In this document: positions 1 through 5,663 of the stretch, piece after piece
Position numbering within the stretch: the first letter of the stretch is position 1
Layout of the letters: the number at the start of each line of letters is the position of its first letter
From: an uncultured Nitrosomonadales bacterium
GTDB taxonomy: Bacteria; Pseudomonadota; Gammaproteobacteria; Burkholderiales; Gallionellaceae
Assembly (NCBI GenBank): GCA_903934275.1
Contig: CAIZNF010000556.1
Span: 1-11,763 of the forward strand
DNA length: 11,763 nucleotides
Reading direction: 5' to 3'
Notes under the pieces: model-generated
Database searches by the model: none
The model's input: the letters and a program-made list of their open reading frames with translations, nothing else
What the model was told of the DNA's origin: nothing
Position numbers and translations under genes: made by a program

Positions 1-416
1 AAGGCCACGTCGGTGCGTTTGTCCGCACCGATAACCTTGGCGCGAAATTCGCGCTTGTCGGTCAGGCGCACGGTAATCTTGTCGGCGCTGTCCACCACAT
101 GCGCGTTAGTCATGATGTAGCCGTCCGAACTGATAATAAAACCCGAACCAAGCGATTGTGATTCCTGTTCGCGCGGCGCTTGTCCTTGTGGCATCTGGGG
201 CGCAAAGCGGCGGAAGAACTCGTAGAACGGGTCGCCTTCCGGTAAATTATGGAAACCTTGTGCATTGCGAATGATTTGTGTGGTGCTGATATTGACTACC
301 GCAGCGCCCTGTTTTTCCACCAAATCGGTAAAATCCGGCAATTCTTTGGCTTGAATCGATGCGCCAAGAACAATTCCTGCAACAAGTACAAAAAAAACAA
401 GTAATTTTTTTAGCAT
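1..416 (-). CDS. mucD: DegP/MucD-type periplasmic serine protease, N-terminal part (runs off window)
   Basis: I translated this partial gene by hand: 138 complete codons are present and the C-terminal part lies beyond position 1. The start is the ATG at 414-416, preceded by a near-perfect Shine-Dalgarno AAAGGAGG (422-429). Residues 1-23 form a Sec signal peptide (MLKK, hydrophobic core, cleavage near IQA/KE), so the product is periplasmic. The trypsin-like HtrA domain follows. The GSGFIIS segment around residue 90 leads to the catalytic His106 in TNAHVV, and Asp136 in the RTDVAL motif is the second triad residue. The Ser and the PDZ domains would lie outside the window. The P/Q-rich FYEFF...P segment (63-80) is the usual HtrA LA loop. 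In this family the protease degrades misfolded envelope proteins, and in Pseudomonas MucD dampens the AlgU pathway. Its place after rpoE-rseA-rseB fits that role. DegQ is the alternative name; the family call is firm. Confidence 0.93.
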   Translation of the reverse strand, partial: MLKKLLVFFVLVAGIVLGASIQAKELPDFTDLVEKQGAAVVNISTTQIIRNAQGFHNLPEGDPFYEFFRRFAPQMPQGQAPREQESQSLGSGFIISSDGYIMTNAHVVDSADKITVRLTDKREFRAKVIGADKRTDVA

Positions 417-421
417 AAAAG

Positions 422-429
422 CCTCCTTT
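422..429 (-). promoter_or_regulatory. Strong ribosome binding site of mucD
   Basis: Read on the minus strand this is AAAGGAGG, five bases upstream of the ATG at 414-416. It fixes the start of the partial protease and suggests efficient translation independent of rseB, which ends 342 bp away. Confidence 0.8.
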
Positions 430-629
430 ACAATAAAAAATAAATCAGACACACCCAACCTGCGGGGCGCGCAAGCGCATTTGGGGGGCAGAAAAAGAAA
501 ATTCAAGCCTCACTCGATCATTCGTCGCACGACAGCCCTACTTGACGTGGAACAACTGACCAGCCCCGCAACTTCTGCAATTGCGTTGTCAACAGTTATT
601 ACTTAAGCAGGGCAAGCCGGAGCAAAATT

Positions 630-673
630 GTAGGTCGGGCTATGCCCGACATGGTGGGCATAGCCCACCCTAC
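630..673. repeat. REP-type palindrome pair (BIME-like), GTAG-bounded
   Basis: The element reads GTAG (630-633), a perfect 7-bp hairpin (634-640 with 644-650, loop TAT), two bases, a second perfect 7-bp hairpin (653-659 with 663-669, loop ATA) and CTAC (670-673). The two hairpins face opposite ways, and each has GTAG at its outer end, the tetranucleotide that typically precedes REP hairpins mobilised by REP-associated Y1 (RAYT) transposases. The arms GGGCTATGCCC and GGGCATAGCCC are also reverse complements of each other, so a cruciform or alternative pairing is possible. Such units often sit after genes and stabilise or end transcripts; here it follows rseB by about 100 bp. No RAYT gene is in the window. 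Confidence 0.75.
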
Positions 674-770
674 GGTTTCGTTGAAAAATCCTTATCATTT
701 TTTGGCATCAATTTGACAGGTATTAGAGGCCAACTCAATCAATCCGCACCAGCAAACGCCTTCTGCATGG

Positions 771-1829
771 TCATTTTCCGTTGTAGCGAACCGAATCAAG
801 TATCTGCATCACCGTACGCGGAGGAACCTCACCGACTACAGTGATTAAATGCCTGTCTGCAACCTTGTGGTGCAAATTTACCGCGCCGCGACTGGACAAT
901 CCGTCCACATCGTCCTCGTCTTCATCAAACGGTTCAATAAATATGGAAATCGCACTCAGGCCGTCCGAAAAAACTAATTGTGTCACCGGAGCATGTTTGC
1001 CGCGCATCGGACGCTCAACCTCCATCGTTTTCTTAAAACCGGTCGGCAAAGCATCTGCCACCCAACCGCTATTTATGGGTGTGCCACCCTTGCCGGTTTC
1101 CGATATTTCCGGCATGCCCTGCAAGCCATTCGAAGCCGTTTTTTCCCGGCCTGCGCCTAATCCGTTGCCCGGTTTGCCGGGTGCGGAATTGGTGCCTGCA
1201 GTAGACTGTTTAACCCATGAGTGATCAACTCCTGCCCCGATTTGCAATTGGGTAAAGGCGTACTGTTCGACTACCCGATTTTTGTCGCCCAGCACGGCGG
1301 TCTTTAATAGCAGGCCGGAATCGGTATGTGCCCATATTTTGCGGGCGTAGCGCAGGGTGTCTCTAGGCTGAAACAGGATGACTTGCGTGTTATATCCTGC
1401 CACCCGCTCCATTCCAGCTTCCTTGATCTGATAGTTCTCGCTCAACGCGGATATCTGTTCGGGCAGCAACGCCGGAAATCTGTTACTAACTTGCTGGCTA
1501 CCCACTTGCACCATCTTGTGATTGACATTGCACCAGACCTGCCCATGATGGCGAATGATTTCGCGCTTGGGGCCGTCAAGGCTTTCCAGTCTTTCATATT
1601 CGCTGTCCGGCTCGACAATATGAGTAATGCGTGAAGTTTCGACGCGATTGTCATACTGATAAACGAATATCCCGCTGTAATCGGTCTGATGGGCCGCAAA
1701 GGTCACGATTTTGAGCCAATCAAGGCTGGACTGCCGCTCCGCTGCATACGCATTGGTAACCACCAGCAGCAGCCCCCCCACCAGCAATTCACCCACCAAA
1801 GCGGGCATCCTCATCGTTACTTTTCCCAT
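771..1829 (-). CDS. rseB: RseB/MucB periplasmic regulator of sigma-E activity
   Basis: RseB binds the periplasmic part of RseA, shields it from site-1 proteolysis, and is thought to sense mislocalised lipopolysaccharide or lipoprotein. The 352-residue product has a signal peptide ending at AYA (about residue 29). A LolA-like MucB/RseB N-terminal domain follows (about 36-198; motifs YSGIFVYQ at 51-58, RITHIVEP at 67-74, ERLESLDG at 79-86). The C-terminal domain runs from about 255 to 350 and has VVGEVPP near its end. Between them lies a low-complexity linker of about 50 residues (206-254) rich in Gly, Ser, Thr, Asn and Pro, making the protein longer than the roughly 320-residue E. coli form. 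The ATG at 1827-1829 lies 3 bp after the rseA stop but has no good ribosome site. A second ATG at 1812-1814 (MRMPALV) is possible and leaves the signal peptide intact. Confidence 0.93.
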   Translation of the reverse strand: MGKVTMRMPALVGELLVGGLLLVVTNAYAAERQSSLDWLKIVTFAAHQTDYSGIFVYQYDNRVETSRITHIVEPDSEYERLESLDGPKREIIRHHGQVWCNVNHKMVQVGSQQVSNRFPALLPEQISALSENYQIKEAGMERVAGYNTQVILFQPRDTLRYARKIWAHTDSGLLLKTAVLGDKNRVVEQYAFTQLQIGAGVDHSWVKQSTAGTNSAPGKPGNGLGAGREKTASNGLQGMPEISETGKGGTPINSGWVADALPTGFKKTMEVERPMRGKHAPVTQLVFSDGLSAISIFIEPFDEDEDDVDGLSSRGAVNLHHKVADRHLITVVGEVPPRTVMQILDSVRYNGK

Positions 1830-1832
1830 CTG

Positions 1833-2327
1833 CTATTTTTCATCCGGGCTGTAAGAAACGGTGCGGATATAAAATGCCCCGCCATTCATATCTGCGCCGG
1901 GGGAAAATTCCTGATGCGCCGTTATATAATCGCCGGATTTGGGTTTTATTTGCGCGCTGGCTGGGCGCAGGTTATTTTTCTGCATGGCCATTTGCGGGGC
2001 CGCCTCATGACTGACCTGCAACGACATCCAAGCCACCACGCCGACTGCCGCCAGCGAGGCCGCCGCTGACAGCGCAACCGTGCGCATTTTCTGTTTTGTT
2101 GTACGACCGCGCGGCGCAAACACAGTGGGCTCATTTTCCATGCGCTCGCGCACTTTCGCGTTCAAACCGCAATGTATGTGCTCGGGTTGGCGCAATACAT
2201 CGCCGATTAAATGATAAGTTTCCCAATCTCTGTGGGCATTTGAGTCCCGTTTGATCCGGTCAAGCAAATCCTCCGCTTCATCTTCAAACAACTCGCCGTC
2301 CATCAATGCAGAAATTTCCTGTTTCAT
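1833..2327 (-). CDS. rseA: RseA/MucA anti-sigma-E factor, inner-membrane
   Basis: The product holds sigma-E at the membrane until regulated proteolysis releases it. I choose the ATG at 2325-2327 (164 residues, MKQEISALMDGE). An in-frame GTG three codons upstream (2336) would overlap rpoE by 7 bp and lies inside the ribosome binding site of the ATG. Residues 1-75 form the acidic cytoplasmic RseA_N domain (SALMDGEL, then a WETYHLIGDVLR segment that contacts sigma). A single transmembrane helix covers about 84-105. The short periplasmic tail (106-164) has the GDYITAHQEFSP...IRTVS motif familiar from betaproteobacterial RseA and presumably binds RseB. The tail is shorter than in E. coli RseA (216 residues in all). 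The gene lies between rpoE (2-bp gap) and rseB (3-bp gap). Confidence 0.95.
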   Translation of the reverse strand: MKQEISALMDGELFEDEAEDLLDRIKRDSNAHRDWETYHLIGDVLRQPEHIHCGLNAKVRERMENEPTVFAPRGRTTKQKMRTVALSAAASLAAVGVVAWMSLQVSHEAAPQMAMQKNNLRPASAQIKPKSGDYITAHQEFSPGADMNGGAFYIRTVSYSPDEK

Positions 2328-2329
2328 GT

Positions 2330-2929
2330 CTACCACCTGTTATTTTTACTGGTTTCCAACAGCGGGCGCAGATTCTCCGCCACCGCCTCGCGCGCCCTGA
2401 AGATTCTAGACCGAACTGTACCTACAGGGCAATTCATCACACTGGCGATTTCCTCATAGCTCAAACCCTCAATTTCACGCAGAGTCAGCGCACTGCGCAA
2501 ATCCTCCGGCAATTGTTGCAAAGAAGTTTGCACCGCATTGACAACTTGTTTGCTCGTGAGTTCATTTTCCGGCGTACTAACTTCACGCAGCAGGCTGGCA
2601 TCCTCAAATGACTCGGCATCCTCAGTGTCGAATGACGTATTGATCTGCGGGCGACGTTTGTTCGCCAGCAGGTGATTTTTTGCCGTATTGATACCGATGC
2701 GGTATAACCAAGTGTAAAACGCGCTCTCGCCCCGAAAGCCGGGCAACGCACGGTACGCCTTGATAAAAGCGTCTTGCGTGACATCCTCGGCCTCTGCCGA
2801 ATCCCGCACAAAACGGGAAATAAGCCGCCCGAGCTTGCGCTGGTACTTGGTTACCAGCAAATCAAAGGCATGCTTATCCCCGCGCTGGACGCGTTCCACT
2901 AATTGCTGATCGACTTCCCGGTCTGCCAT
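2330..2929 (-). CDS. rpoE: RNA polymerase sigma-E factor (RpoE/AlgU, ECF group)
   Basis: This 199-residue ECF sigma factor directs RNA polymerase to envelope-stress promoters. Sigma region 2 lies at about 22-95: the DAFIKAYRALPGFRGESAF stretch and the TWLYRIGINTAKN -10 recognition helix are almost those of E. coli RpoE. Region 4 lies at about 131-185, with LPEDLRSALTLREIEGLSYEEIA and the DNA-binding helix CPVGTVRSRIFRAREA. Length and motif spacing are normal for the family. The ATG at 2927-2929 gives the expected short N-terminus (MADREVDQQLVERV), although its ribosome site is poor (AGGG directly abutting the ATG). It is first in an operon with its anti-sigma rseA and with rseB. A housekeeping-type promoter candidate lies about 55-85 bp upstream. 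I found no convincing sigma-E autoregulatory GAACTT/TCTGA pair upstream. Confidence 0.97.
   Translation of the reverse strand: MADREVDQQLVERVQRGDKHAFDLLVTKYQRKLGRLISRFVRDSAEAEDVTQDAFIKAYRALPGFRGESAFYTWLYRIGINTAKNHLLANKRRPQINTSFDTEDAESFEDASLLREVSTPENELTSKQVVNAVQTSLQQLPEDLRSALTLREIEGLSYEEIASVMNCPVGTVRSRIFRAREAVAENLRPLLETSKNNRW
2333..2338 (-). promoter_or_regulatory. rseA ribosome binding site inside the last two rpoE codons
   Basis: The minus-strand bases AGGTGG are both the last two sense codons of rpoE (Arg-Trp) and a Shine-Dalgarno with five bases to the rseA ATG. Ribosomes finishing rpoE must cover this site, so sigma and anti-sigma synthesis are probably coupled. It also decides the rseA start in favour of the ATG over the upstream GTG, which it overlaps. 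Confidence 0.6.
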
Positions 2930-2982
2930 CCCTGATTATTCCGATTATTATTGCTGCCAGCGCACAATTCGCGGGAGATGCA

Positions 2983-3012
2983 AGTATAACCGCTCCACCC
3001 CAGTCGCGTCAG
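2983..3012 (-). promoter_or_regulatory. Candidate sigma-70 promoter for rpoE-rseA-rseB
   Basis: On the minus strand, CTGACG (3007-3012) is followed after 18 bp by TATACT (2983-2988). The -10 is a 5/6 match to the consensus and the -35 a 4/6 match. Transcription would begin near 2976, giving a leader of about 47 bases before the rpoE ATG. This rests on motif match only. Confidence 0.45.
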
Positions 3013-3169
3013 TACGGTATCTTGCGCCGGGTGCATTCGAAAGTAGTGGACGGGAAACGGTTTTCACACCCCTCCCGCTTGCGGGCGAAGATTATTGAGA
3101 GGGAAAGCCGTTAAAAAGACCAGATTTTTTGTACGCATCCTTCCCCCAGGCCCTACCACACGAGTGGGG

Positions 3170-3288
3170 TTCAATTTCCCTATCAGATAGCGCCGTAACG
3201 TAGGGCTGGTTCTACCCGCCAGGTGTAGCCGTCGGACACAGTCCGACCTACGAATTGCTTCCCATTCGAAGGAGAAATGGAATAAGAG
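3170..3288. repeat. Dispersed palindromic repeat, copy A
   Basis: The core (3196-3250) matches copy B (4346-4400) at 46 of 55 positions by hand count, with no gaps, in the same orientation. Similarity continues at lower level on both sides, from about 3171 (B 4321) to about 3270 (B 4420). The core is bounded by GTAG (3200-3203) and CTAC (3248-3251), an imperfect palindrome resembling the REP pair at 630-673. The right end carries a 15-bp motif, GGAGAAATGGAATAA (3271-3285), whose exact reverse complement starts copy B (4318-4332). I read the family as a non-coding, possibly transposase-mobilised element of about 110 bp with terminal inverted repeats; the left end of this copy is degenerate. 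Confidence 0.7.
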
Positions 3289-3384
3289 GGGGGACAAAAC
3301 AGGGGCTCAATTTAGCGAACTTCGCGGCCAATCCGTTCAACGTTTGGTTTTACTTGTGTCGTGCGAGTTTTCCAGACTGTGCAA

Positions 3385-3390
3385 TATAAT
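3385..3390 (+). promoter_or_regulatory. Candidate -10 element for the DUF155 gene
   Basis: A perfect TATAAT lies 65 bp before the preferred ATG. The -35 region at normal spacing (about 3361-3367) is poor, so this is a weak candidate or an activator-dependent promoter. Transcription would start near 3397, outside repeat copy A. Confidence 0.4.
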
Positions 3391-3455
3391 GCGCCATCGC
3401 GCTCCGAACCGATACCAACCTTGAGAATGAATACTTGCGCAACCCTGCTAACGAC

Positions 3456-4259
3456 ATGGAACTTAAACTAAACAACCGGCAAGACTTGAAGACGCGCGCA
3501 TTGCTGCTGGGGGATCGATTGGACTTGAAGTCATTCAAGATAGCCGATTGCCTGGCTACCACGCCATTGACGCTGGAGGTGGATAGCGACGGCGGTATCG
3601 CAATATTATTTCGCTATGGAGTAGTGGTGCTGTTCGGCGTACAGAGCCCGGATGAAACACGGTTCATCGATTCTCTCAAACCGTTGCTGACCAACCCCTA
3701 TCCATCACCAGAAATCGAGGAGATGGAAATCCATAGCGGCAGGAGAGGTATCGGCGTACAAAGCGGCGCAGTCTCGCTGGATAATATCTCACTGGAAAAA
3801 TTACAGATTATCGCGGATGCCTTGAGCAAGAATCTGGTGCTCACGCTGTATGAAAAAAAAGTTGCCAGTGAATTCGACAAGATAGAACCGTTGGCGCAGG
3901 AACTGGCCACACATGGAAAAGTGAGTGCCAGCTCCAAAAAACTACTATCCAAGATCGGTCACATGCTACTAATCGAGCACCGTATGGTGGGGCGCGCCGA
4001 GATCGGCGACAGGCCGGAAACGCTATGGGATTTTCCACATCTGGAAGGGTTGTACGCCAGCATGGAGGATGAGTTCGAGCTGAAGGAACGCCAGTCAGCA
4101 CTGGATCGCAAACTGGGGCTGATCTCGGATACGGCGCAAACGCTGGCCGACGTATGGGACAACAAGCATTTGCATAAGCTTGAATGGTATGTGATCGGAC
4201 TAATTCTGTTTGAAATTGTTCTCAGCCTGCATGACAGAATCAGCAAGCTTATTGGCTAA
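3456..4259 (+). CDS. RMD1/DUF155 (YagE-like) family membrane-anchored protein
   Basis: I recognise this as the RMD1/DUF155 family, whose eukaryotic members (yeast Rmd1, human RMND1) are mitochondrial; the bacterial role is not established and I assign none. With the ATG at 3456 it has 267 residues. RALLLGDRLDL (14-24) and a hydrophobic beta segment GGIAILFRYGVVVLFG (46-61) are typical of the N-terminal part. A mostly helical, charged region follows (about 110-235, including LEGLYASMEDEFELKERQSALDRKL). One C-terminal transmembrane helix (about 243-258, EWYVIGLILFEIVLSL) precedes a short basic tail. A TTG start at 3435 would add seven residues; neither start has a strong ribosome site. The gene stands alone, divergent from rpoE and convergent with fba, with repeat copies on both sides. 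Confidence 0.85.
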   Translation: MELKLNNRQDLKTRALLLGDRLDLKSFKIADCLATTPLTLEVDSDGGIAILFRYGVVVLFGVQSPDETRFIDSLKPLLTNPYPSPEIEEMEIHSGRRGIGVQSGAVSLDNISLEKLQIIADALSKNLVLTLYEKKVASEFDKIEPLAQELATHGKVSASSKKLLSKIGHMLLIEHRMVGRAEIGDRPETLWDFPHLEGLYASMEDEFELKERQSALDRKLGLISDTAQTLADVWDNKHLHKLEWYVIGLILFEIVLSLHDRISKLIG

Positions 4260-4317
4260 AGGAAACCTCTATAAATCCGAGTATTTGAGTTTCGCGACTG
4301 AAGCCGCTCCGGTGATG

Positions 4318-4430
4318 TTATTCCATTTCTCCATCAATAGTGCAATAACGTAGGGCGTGTTCCACCCGCCAGACATAGCTGCCGGACACAGCCCGACCTA
4401 CAAATTATTTTCCATCTGAAGAGTAAAGGG
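4318..4430. repeat. Dispersed palindromic repeat, copy B
   Basis: This is the partner of copy A at 3170-3288 (46/55 core identity), lying between the convergent 3' ends of the DUF155 gene and fba. Its left end TTATTCCATTTCTCC (4318-4332) is the exact reverse complement of the right end of copy A. Its core is bounded by GTAG (4350-4353) and CTAC (4398-4401), 52 bp as in copy A, and can fold through GTGTTCC/GGACAC arms. The right end is degenerate, although AAATGGAATGG at 4438-4448 may be a displaced remnant of the terminal motif. It is placed where a bidirectional terminator would be useful, but there is no clear T-run. Confidence 0.7.
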
Positions 4431-4471
4431 GGCCTCTAAATGGAATGGCAGGCTTGTGATTTTTGGCCCGA

Positions 4472-5536
4472 TTACTTGACAATCGCCTTTAATTCACCCT
4501 TGGCGTATCGAACTGCCATCGCTTCGAGCGAGATCGGTTTGATCTTGCCAGCCTGTCCGGCTGCACCGAACGCTTCGTAGCGCAACTTGCAGATTTCTTT
4601 CATCGCTTTGGTGGTGGCAGCAAGGAATTTGCGCGGGTCGAAGTTTTTGGTGTCTTCCGCCAGATGACGGCGCACCGCGCCTGTGGAGGCCATGCGCAGG
4701 TCGGTGTCGATATTCACCTTGCGCACGCCATGCTTGATGCCTTCAACGATTTCTTCAACCGGCACACCGTAGGTTTCACCCATAGTGCCGCCGAACGAGT
4801 TGATCACCTTGAGCCATTCCTGCGGCACGCTGGAGGAGCCATGCATCACCAGATGAGTGTTGGGGATACGCGCGTTGATTTCCTTGATGCGGTCGATGCG
4901 CAGCACCGCACCGGTGGGCGGACGGGTAAACTTGTACGCACCGTGCGAAGTGCCGATAGCAATCGCCAGCGCATCCACCTGGGTAGCCTTGACGAATTCG
5001 GCGGCTTCATCCGGGTCGGTCAGCAGCTGGTCATGGCTCAATGCACCTTCCGCGCCGTGGCCGTCCTCTTTCTCGCCTTTGCCGGATTCCAGCGAGCCGA
5101 GGCAGCCCAGTTCGCCTTCAACGGACACACCGACCGCATGGGAGATTTCTGCCACCTGGCGGGTGACATTGACGTTGTATTCGAAGCTGGAAGGGGTCTT
5201 GCCGTCGGTCATCAGAGAGCCGTCCATCATCACGCTGGAGAAGCCGGAGCGGATAGACTGGATGCATACTGCGGGAGACGCGCCATGATCCTGGTGCATC
5301 ACCACCGGAATGTGCGGGTAGGCTTCCACTGCGGCCTCGATGAGGTGGCGCAGAAACGCTTCACCGGCATACTTGCGCGCACCAGCGGAGCCTTGCATGA
5401 TCACAGGGCTGTTGGTCTCATCGGCCGCTTCCATAATGGCCTTAACCTGTTCGAGGTTGTTTACGTTGAATGCAGGCAGGCCGTAGCCGTTTTCCGCCGC
5501 GTGATCGAGAAGTTGACGCATAGATACGAGAGCCAT
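4472..5536 (-). CDS. fba: Class II fructose-bisphosphate aldolase, Calvin-cycle subtype
   Basis: This zinc-dependent aldolase joins or cleaves fructose-1,6-bisphosphate; the Calvin-type subgroup usually also handles sedoheptulose-1,7-bisphosphate. I start it at the ATG 5534-5536 (354 residues, [19 protein letters not shown]) because AGGAGG lies just upstream and family members begin there. The frame stays open 40 codons further, but that stretch is spacer and repeat. Visible signature residues: the catalytic Asp83 and zinc-binding His84 in HQDHG, Glu141 in VEGELG, His198 in TSHGAYK, His232 in VMHGSSS and the phosphate-binding NIDTD (275-279). The NFDPRKFL segment (298-305) and C-terminal extension fit the longer cbbA-like subtype rather than the short tagatose/fructose type. 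It is last in the tkt-gap-pgk-pyk-fba run, 127 bp after pyk, and convergent with the DUF155 gene. Confidence 0.96.
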   Translation of the reverse strand: MALVSMRQLLDHAAENGYGLPAFNVNNLEQVKAIMEAADETNSPVIMQGSAGARKYAGEAFLRHLIEAAVEAYPHIPVVMHQDHGASPAVCIQSIRSGFSSVMMDGSLMTDGKTPSSFEYNVNVTRQVAEISHAVGVSVEGELGCLGSLESGKGEKEDGHGAEGALSHDQLLTDPDEAAEFVKATQVDALAIAIGTSHGAYKFTRPPTGAVLRIDRIKEINARIPNTHLVMHGSSSVPQEWLKVINSFGGTMGETYGVPVEEIVEGIKHGVRKVNIDTDLRMASTGAVRRHLAEDTKNFDPRKFLAATTKAMKEICKLRYEAFGAAGQAGKIKPISLEAMAVRYAKGELKAIVK

Positions 5537-5568
5537 TTTATTTTCCTCCTGGTTAAATTCAAAATTTA

Positions 5569-5662
5569 TTGAAGTGTTGGAAGTCGGGAAACGTAAAAAA
5601 TCCCGATACTTGGTTTTCAGCTTTTCAACTTCAAACTTACATCTTGCGACTAACAACTGATC
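5569..5662. repeat. Degenerate 7-bp-phased inverted array in the pyk-fba spacer
   Basis: On the plus strand, units resembling ACTTNCA start at 5628, 5635, 5642, 5649 and 5656, in strict 7-bp phase. Weaker units precede them at 5614 and 5621. The opposite arm contains TTGAAGT (5569-5575), the exact reverse complement of the unit at 5628. A 6-bp stem TCGGGA/TCCCGA (5584-5589 with 5601-5606) lies between, flanked by AAGT (5581-5584) and ACTT (5608-5611). The array begins directly after the pyk stop codon. The sequence is more degraded than the GTAGC arrays upstream in the operon. Confidence 0.45.
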
Positions 5663-5663
5663 T

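Larger units (their letters stand above)
417..770. other. rseB-mucD intergenic spacer without a supported gene
   Basis: This 354-bp stretch separates the rseB stop from the mucD start. It holds a REP-like palindrome pair at 630-673 and the mucD ribosome binding site. Open frames here have no recognisable product and overlap the palindromes. On the minus strand a TTGACA lies at 587-592 but no acceptable -10 follows at the right distance, so I do not call a promoter. A spacer this long suggests mucD may have its own promoter, unlike the tightly packed genes before it. Confidence 0.6.
2930..3455. other. Divergent rpoE / DUF155 intergenic region
   Basis: This 526-bp spacer lies between two divergently transcribed genes. 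In order it holds the rpoE promoter candidate (2983-3012), a small GC-rich hairpin (CCCGC/GCGGG, 3074-3085), repeat copy A (about 3170-3288) and a TATAAT -10 candidate for the DUF155 gene (3385-3390). The open frame across 3064-3297 has no recognisable domain, has skewed composition and overlaps the repeat, so I do not call a gene. Confidence 0.6.

Noticed and set aside
587..592. TTGACA -35 box on the minus strand upstream of mucD
   Set aside because: The bases 16-18 bp downstream are GC-rich with no resemblance to a -10 element.
581..844. Plus-strand open frame of 87 codons across the rseB-mucD spacer
   Set aside because: It runs through the REP pair and into the 3' end of rseB on the other strand, with no recognisable product.
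3064..3297. Minus-strand open frame of 77 codons between rpoE and the DUF155 gene
   Set aside because: It overlaps repeat copy A, has Arg-rich translated-repeat composition and no recognisable motif.
4664..5572. Long plus-strand open frame (302 codons) opposite fba
   Set aside because: It is the antisense shadow of the aldolase gene. Its His- and Arg-rich translation matches no family I know, while the minus strand encodes a complete aldolase.
5537..5656. Forty-codon N-terminal extension of the aldolase frame from a TTG codon
   Set aside because: The aldolase family begins at [10 protein letters not shown], which has an AGGAGG site just upstream. The extension is translated 7-bp-phased spacer DNA with no ribosome site or known domain.
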